From: Cryphonectria parasitica EP155
Taxonomy: Eukaryota > Ascomycota > Sordariomycetes > Diaporthales > Cryphonectriaceae
NCBI RefSeq assembly: GCF_011745365.1
Contig: NW_024468911.1
Location: 3,404,759-3,468,758, forward strand
DNA length: 64,000 nt
Direction: 5' to 3'
A program made the position numbers and the translations under genes. A model generated the notes under the pieces. That model had not been told where the DNA came from and searched no databases. It worked only from the letters and a program-made list of their open reading frames with translations. Positions within the stretch are counted from its first letter, which is position 1; the number at the start of each line of letters is the position of its first letter. Shown piece after piece: positions 59,279-64,000 of the stretch.

Positions 59279-60377
59279 TCACGGTGACAGGAGGCTCTGG
59301 ACCTGCACACGATTCTCTCGTCCATCCAGCCAACTGGTGCAATTCACACATCTCATTGCCTGGGGAGATCGGATAGGTTTTGTCTCCAGGTTAGCAGAGC
59401 AGAACAGACTTTACAGTAGATAAAGGCAGTGAGGCAAAGGGGCGAGACAACGCGCACCTTTTCGTTGATATGCTTCTTGCAGTACGGGCACTTGACCGTG
59501 CGCTTGACGATGGGATCGCTGCTGAGGTATTCGTAGAAGCTGGCGAGGCTGTACAGGGCCAGGCCCAGGCCGATGAAGTTGATTGTTTTGTTGAGGAAGA
59601 CGCCGTCTGTGCAGGAGGCGAGACAAAACGAACGGGTCGGGTGTGTCAGCCAGTCGTACTTGGGCCTTTGCTTAATTGTTCTTGGACTCTGTAGAACAGC
59701 ATGCTCCCGTTCCCTTGCCAAGAGAAGGAGAGGAGGGGGGGGGGGGGGGAGCGGGAGGTCTCAGGCATGAAACCAGAACAGAGACTCACAAGCCATGATG
59801 ACGGCTCCATCGTCCTGGGCCTGCTCGATGGTGTTGTACCCGCCCCAGCGCAGGTAGTTGGGGCCAGGCTGCAGGACGGCGAACTTGAGGTCCAGATTGG
59901 CATTGAGCGGCAGGATAACGGACAGTGGTGGTAGGAGAATATCAGAAACAAAGGATGTCACGACTGTGGTGAAGGCTTGGGCGAGGCTGCAAGGTGTTAA
60001 TAGTCTTGTCTCTGGGTTTGAAGTGGGGAGGAGCAGGGGGGCGGGTGATGATAATGATGCTGTCTCTTTGGTGAACGGAGATTCCCTCTTCCTCCCCCCC
60101 CCCCCCCCGGCCTCCTCCCACTCGCTTCTCAACAGTATCGCAAATTAAGACAACTCGTCTTTGCTGATCTCTTTCAAAAATCAAAGAGAGAGAGAGAGAA
60201 AGAAAAACAATACCTTGACATAACTCACATTAGACCAAAGGCGATTTCGAGAATATTTCCTTGGGTGGCAAAGTCCATGAAACCATCGATCATGCGGCGT
60301 GTCTTGCGAGTGCCATACTCGATAAGAGACTCCTCTTCCTGGACGTCAATGAGCCGTGGAAGACTTATCCTGCTCAT
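59279..60377 (-). CDS. MscL-type mechanosensitive channel with C-terminal zinc-ribbon-like tail
   Basis: Four exons on the minus strand: 60377-60229, 59986-59790, 59606-59458 and 59359-59279, giving 191 residues. Introns are 242, 183 and 98 nt, with donors GTGAGT, GTGAGT and GTGCGC, acceptors TTGCAG, CACAG and CCCAG, and agreeing phases. The ATG at 60377 is chosen over an upstream non-ATG frame start. The block DFATQGNILEIAFGLILAQ, then TTVVTSFVSDILLPPLSV, is the first pore helix of the large-conductance mechanosensitive channel family. A second hydrophobic segment lies at ~118-138. The tail carries C155-x2-C158 and C169-x2-C172, a likely zinc ribbon. MscL-like proteins in bacteria release solutes under osmotic shock; the fungal role and membrane are unknown. 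Two introns contain G/C homopolymers of 15. Confidence 0.88.
59735..59749 (+). repeat. Poly(G) run of 15 in an MscL-like gene intron
   Basis: Lies within the intron 59789-59607 and reads as C15 on the transcribed RNA. Confidence 0.9.
60094..60108 (+). repeat. Poly(C) run of 15 in the first MscL-like intron
   Basis: Lies within the intron 60228-59987 and reads as G15 on the transcribed RNA, unlike the polypyrimidine orientation seen in the other tract of the same gene. Confidence 0.9.
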
Positions 60378-62032
60378 GATGATAATGGAGAGGGATAGAG
60401 AGAGAAAGAAAAAGGAGAGGAAAATCAAATCAAAGAAACAGAGAGGAAGCACAACGCTGGGAAGAGGAAGGGAAATACACGATCAGAGTGTCTGGACTAT
60501 GGGCTGTACTGAATGTTTGGTGAAAAAAGAAACTTGAGATGCTGGTCAATGTAAATGAGTGAGAGGGGGAAGAGAGCCAGAGAGAAACAGAGAGCGCTTG
60601 TTCGGTCAAGACACAAGCGATCGTCGAGCACGTCGACAAGAGATCAAGATATTTTAAGCCAATCAACCACGTTGTCCGCGAATCTTTCAAGGGTCCTTCC
60701 TGGAGAGGAAGAGGGGATCGATAATCTGCACTACAGCACTATCTCGGCAGACTTGTGGATCGCTTCAGCGGTTTCGCGGCCCCTCTGAACAACTCAGCAA
60801 TGATCAGCCTTGCATCGATATTTCATCAGGCGGGCAAGTGCCGGGATATCGTGGCCTCGCACGGTTTCACAAAAGAAACAGAATCAAAAGTAGAGACTAG
60901 ATAAAAGTGAACAGCTGCAACAAAGAGTTTTAAAAGTGCTAGTTAATTCTGAGCATAGAGATTGGCGCTTGACCTCTCTATCTATCTGCCTTTGCGCGCT
61001 GGGGTATATTTATCATTATCAATTGACCCTCACTTGATCAGATGTTTTCGAGTCAGTCACTCAATTTTGACTGTTGGTGACAGACGGTGTGTGTAGTAGG
61101 AATCAATGCTCGCTCGTCCTCCGGCGGCGGCGGCGGCGCAGATTCATGCACGCACGCAAGGACGTGGTTTGTTGGCATCAAGAATGGCCCACCTGGCCCC
61201 TCAAAAAAAAAAAAAAAAAAGAAAAAAGTGAGACATTGAGAAAAGTGAGCATGTGAAGATAGAGAGAGGAGAATTTACCTAAACCTGGAAGTCGAAAGAA
61301 ATACAGAAAAAGCGAGAGAAGGAGAAGGAGATGGGGGAGAAAGGCAAACCAATTGCGGCACGAATACTAAAAAGTCATAGTACACACACACACACCCAGC
61401 AACTAAAAGTGGTCGATAAGCTGAGGACGAATGAGTGAGTATCTGAAAAAGATGACGGCCCGCCCTTGGTGATTCCCCAGAGTTTGGGGGACCCTACATA
61501 CCAACCCCCCTGCTAAATGGTCCCGGCGCGCCCTATCAGACCCCCGAGAACCCGCTTGTGTCAATCGGTCTGCCTCCGACTTCGGGTGGAACCTAGTGAG
61601 CACATCGTACGTCTGCTTGGAAATTTCCATGCCGGCGGCTTTCACCTCTTTCCTTCTTCTTTCACCCCGTTCATCATCTTTCTATTTCTCTCCCTCCTCC
61701 TCCTCCTCCTCTTCTTCTTCATCCACTGTGCCTTGCGATGATAATAGCAGCTCCTGACCTGCCATCGCAACTTGTTCTTGGCCTTCCTCTCTGTTCTTGT
61801 GCAAGGCAGAAATCAATTTCTCGATTCCGTCGTGAATTGGCCTAGCATGGATAAGACGTGAAGAAAGAGTATTTTTACTTTTTTTTCTCTCCTCCCCTCT
61901 CACTTCGTCGTTCGTTCGAACATTATCTATACGTGACTCCCTCCCACAACCTCATTTCGTCTCGCGTGTACCAGAGGTCTTCTTGCCCCCTCACTCGTTG
62001 GCGTTTGCATCTCTACAGGAGACGAGGCCAAG
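60378..62032. promoter_or_regulatory. Divergent upstream region of the MscL-like and carrier-like genes
   Basis: 1.65 kb between head-to-head starts. It contains purine-rich stretches, an A18 tract (61203-61220), a CA repeat (61382-61396) and a TCC/TTC-rich segment near 61690-61725. No gene is supported. A CTACAG just before the 62033 start could be an acceptor of a leader intron. Confidence 0.55.
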
Positions 62033-63071
62033 ATGCGAGACCAAGATAATGGCAAGCCGGGCGGTCCGGTCTCCCAGCTGGAGGCCAAAGCACCCCTCCC
62101 GCTTCCCAAACCCTCGCTCGAGGGGAAGGAAGCCGTCTCCAAGACCGAGTCGAAGTGGAACACCAAGAACCTCCTCCTGCGCCTGGCAGCAGATGTCGCG
62201 AGCGCATCGGCGGCGGCATCGCTGGTCGCGCCTCTGATCTCCATCATCGACCGGTGAGCTGTCCCTCCTCCACTTTTTGCCCCTTCCCCTCGAGGCCAGG
62301 CTCGTCATGATGTCTGTGTGTGCGTGTGTCTGCACTCGTACTGACACGCAATCTGTTGCCAGCTCGATCATGGAAAATGCATCTGGCCGTACCCCTCTGT
62401 TCACCTCGGTCCGCAACTCCCTCGGCTCCCTCATCCTGCGTCCCCACACGATGCTCTTCTCGAAGCCCGTGGCACTCATTTTTGCCGTCTACGGCGGCAC
62501 GTACCTTACCGCCAACACCCTTGACACCACCACCTCGACTGTGACGAACAGACCCGCGGCCCACGTCACCTCGGGCACGGCCAAGTTCGCCGCCTCATCT
62601 ACGGCCAACATTGTCATGGGCGTCTACAAGGACCAGGTCTACGCGCGCATGTTCGGCCCCGTCGGCCAGGCCGTGCGCAGGGTCCCCGCCGCAAGCTACG
62701 CCCTGTTCACCGCCCGCGACTGCATTACCATCTTCGCCAGCTTCAACGTTCCCGTCCTCCTCGGCCCAGCCGTCGGCGCCTACATGGGCGATGAGCTCCG
62801 CAAAAGGGTCAGCGGCCAGACTGTCGTCCAGTTCGCGGCCCCGGCCCTCGTCCAAGTCCTCTCGACCCCCGTCCACCTCCTCGGCCTCGACCTGTACAAC
62901 CGGCCCAGGTGCGAAAGAACGGGCCTTCCAGCCTGGGGCGAGCGATGGGCCCAAGTCAGGAAGAACTGGTCCGTCTCTGTCCTGGCAAGGTTGTGCAGGA
63001 TTATCCCTGCGTATGGTGTGGGCGGCGTGGTGAACGCAAAGGTGCGGCGGAGCCTGATGGAGAGCCTGTAA
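62033..63071 (+). CDS. Mitochondrial-carrier-like membrane protein, function unknown
   Basis: Two exons, 62033-62253 and 62363-63071, with a 109 nt intron (donor GTGAGC, acceptor GCCAG) closing in phase 2 to give 309 residues. After a polar ~45-residue N-terminus come several amphipathic or hydrophobic helices: LLLRLAADVASASAAASLVAPLISIID (~47-73), MLFSKPVALIFAVYGGTYLTANTL, ASYALFTARDCITIFASFNVPVLLGPAVGAYMG and VQFAAPALVQVLSTPVHLLGLDL. Length and three loosely repeated helix pairs recall the mitochondrial carrier (SLC25) fold, but the Px[DE]xx[KR] signatures are degenerate, so transport is not claimed. It ends in a basic segment. The gene model is firm and the function is open. Confidence 0.75.
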
Positions 63072-63448
63072 GAGAGAAACAAGGAAATTCCGGACTTCTG
63101 TCTTGCTTTTCTCCTGTCTTCTTTTTTTCTGCTCTTCCTCTTATCGTTTTCTTCTCCCTCCCTCTTCGTCTTCTTCTTTTCCGGTTCACATAACGAGTGT
63201 ACACAATGGCAAGGATAGATAAGGCAAAGGCGCATGGTAGTTTTTTTCTTCTTGTTCTTGTTCTTCTTCTTCTTATATCCGGGCAACGGCGTTCTGGCAT
63301 AGCATTTCTGTCAATACCCGCGGACATCTCCCAATCTGCATGATCTGTACGAGTATAGAGCATTTAGACAATAGACGTCACGAACGGCACGTAATGAATT
63401 CTTCTGGTTCTCTTTGATTTTGGGACAGGATGACGTAGGCTGGTTGCG
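63072..63448. other. Convergent 3' region between the carrier-like gene and VPS36
   Basis: 377 bp of T-rich 3' sequence with TTC repeats (about 63245-63275). No gene is seen. Confidence 0.7.
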
Positions 63449-64000
63449 TTAGATGAAGCCACTCTCCCTCAGGGCCTTGTAGATCTGCCTCTGTGCCTCC
63501 TGCGCCTCCGTCTTCTTGCGCCCCCTCCCCTCGCCAGTATCGATAAAGTTCTCCCAGAACTTCAGGCCCTCGATGCCCTCCTCGCGGCACAGCACGCCCC
63601 GCTCCTCGGCCATCTCCAGCTCCTCCTCGGCCACGCCGATGCTCCAGCCAAACCTCTCGGCGACGTCCCGCGAGGTCACGCCCCGCCCAAACTCCTGCCA
63701 GTCCCACGGCACCTCCTTGTCGGGCGGTATGCTGTGCAGATCCTGCATCCAGCCCAGCAGCGCCTTGATGGTCGTCTCGTCCGTCCGGTCCTTGCCCTGC
63801 ACGACCATGACGCCGCTCTTGAACGTACGCAGCCGCACGGGGAGCCTGAGCTCCTCCCACAGCCGCGCCGCCTTCTCGAAGTCCATGGGGCTGACGAGCT
63901 CGACGCCGCCGCGCGCCCGGTTGAACATGGCCCAGAGATCGACGAGGCTGATGATCCCGCCGGCCTTGCGCAGCACGCCCCTCGCGTCGTCCGTCAGAAA
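63449..64000 (-). CDS. VPS36: ESCRT-II subunit Vps36, C-terminal part (cut by window edge)
   Basis: The last 183 codons plus stop of a minus-strand gene that continues beyond 64000; the frame is open to the edge. The sequence LRKAGGIISLVDLWAMFNRARGGVELVSPMDFEKAARLWEEL, then LPVRLRTFKSGVMVVQ, is typical of the paired winged-helix EAP30 domain of Vps36. With Vps22 and two Vps25 it forms ESCRT-II on endosomes, sorting ubiquitinated cargo into multivesicular bodies. The N-terminal GLUE domain, which would bind phosphoinositide and ubiquitin, is outside the window. The apparent start at 63976 is GTG and internal. The tail ends with an Arg/Lys-rich loop and a short helix, RQIYKALRESGFI. Confidence 0.9.
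   Translation of the reverse strand, partial: FLTDDARGVLRKAGGIISLVDLWAMFNRARGGVELVSPMDFEKAARLWEELRLPVRLRTFKSGVMVVQGKDRTDETTIKALLGWMQDLHSIPPDKEVPWDWQEFGRGVTSRDVAERFGWSIGVAEEELEMAEERGVLCREEGIEGLKFWENFIDTGEGRGRKKTEAQEAQRQIYKALRESGFI

Noticed and set aside
1..64000. CRISPR arrays, IS elements, biosynthetic or defence clusters
   Set aside because: No regularly spaced repeats, transposase or reverse-transcriptase motifs, or biosynthetic core enzymes were seen on either strand.

Overview
This window looks like nuclear DNA of a filamentous ascomycete (Pezizomycotina, most likely Sordariomycetes). The evidence is intron-bearing genes with GTRNGT donors and CTRAC/CTGAC branch sites (most introns 54-255 nt), a CRE1/CreA-type repressor, a VIB-1/XprG-type NDT80 regulator, a fungal ATP synthase subunit K, and long C/T-rich leaders. 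The species cannot be named from the sequence alone. No tRNA, rRNA, CRISPR array, bacterial operon or intact transposon was found.

The left ~39 kb is regulatory and gene-poor. It holds cre1 (3678-4991, +), one spliced orphan protein with leucine-rich-like stretches (14129-15835, -) and a vib-1/xprG-like gene (29084-32874, +). The last appears to have a tiny first exon and a ~1.9 kb first intron. Between them lie non-coding stretches of about 9.1, 13.2 and 6.3 kb, rich in poly(C)/poly(G) runs, poly(T)/poly(A) tracts and microsatellites. Many open frames there look like chance.

The right ~25 kb (39.2-64.0 kb) is compact and housekeeping: ATP19 (-) divergent from an MTP18-like mitochondrial fission gene (+); a CUZ1-like AN1 zinc-finger/UBL gene (-) divergent from RAD4/XPC (+); a six-exon RBR ubiquitin ligase (+); a short DCC1-like gene (-); a 1601-residue Bud3-like RhoGEF (+); a four-exon MscL-type channel (-); a mitochondrial-carrier-like membrane protein (+); and the C-terminal part of VPS36 (-), cut by the window edge. 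Exon borders were worked out by hand from splice signals and reading phase; every joined gene closes in frame.

Functional themes are carbon catabolite repression and nutrient/protease/incompatibility control (cre1, vib-1), mitochondria (ATP19, MTP18-like, carrier-like), DNA repair and cohesion (RAD4, DCC1-like), ubiquitin/proteasome/ESCRT (CUZ1-like, RBR ligase, VPS36) and polarity/septation (Bud3-like). I found no convincing new defence or mobile system. The best leads are the physical linkage of cre1 and vib-1, the long vib-1 first intron, the truncated DCC1, the spliceable in-frame intron of ATP19, and the repeated poly(C/G) runs.
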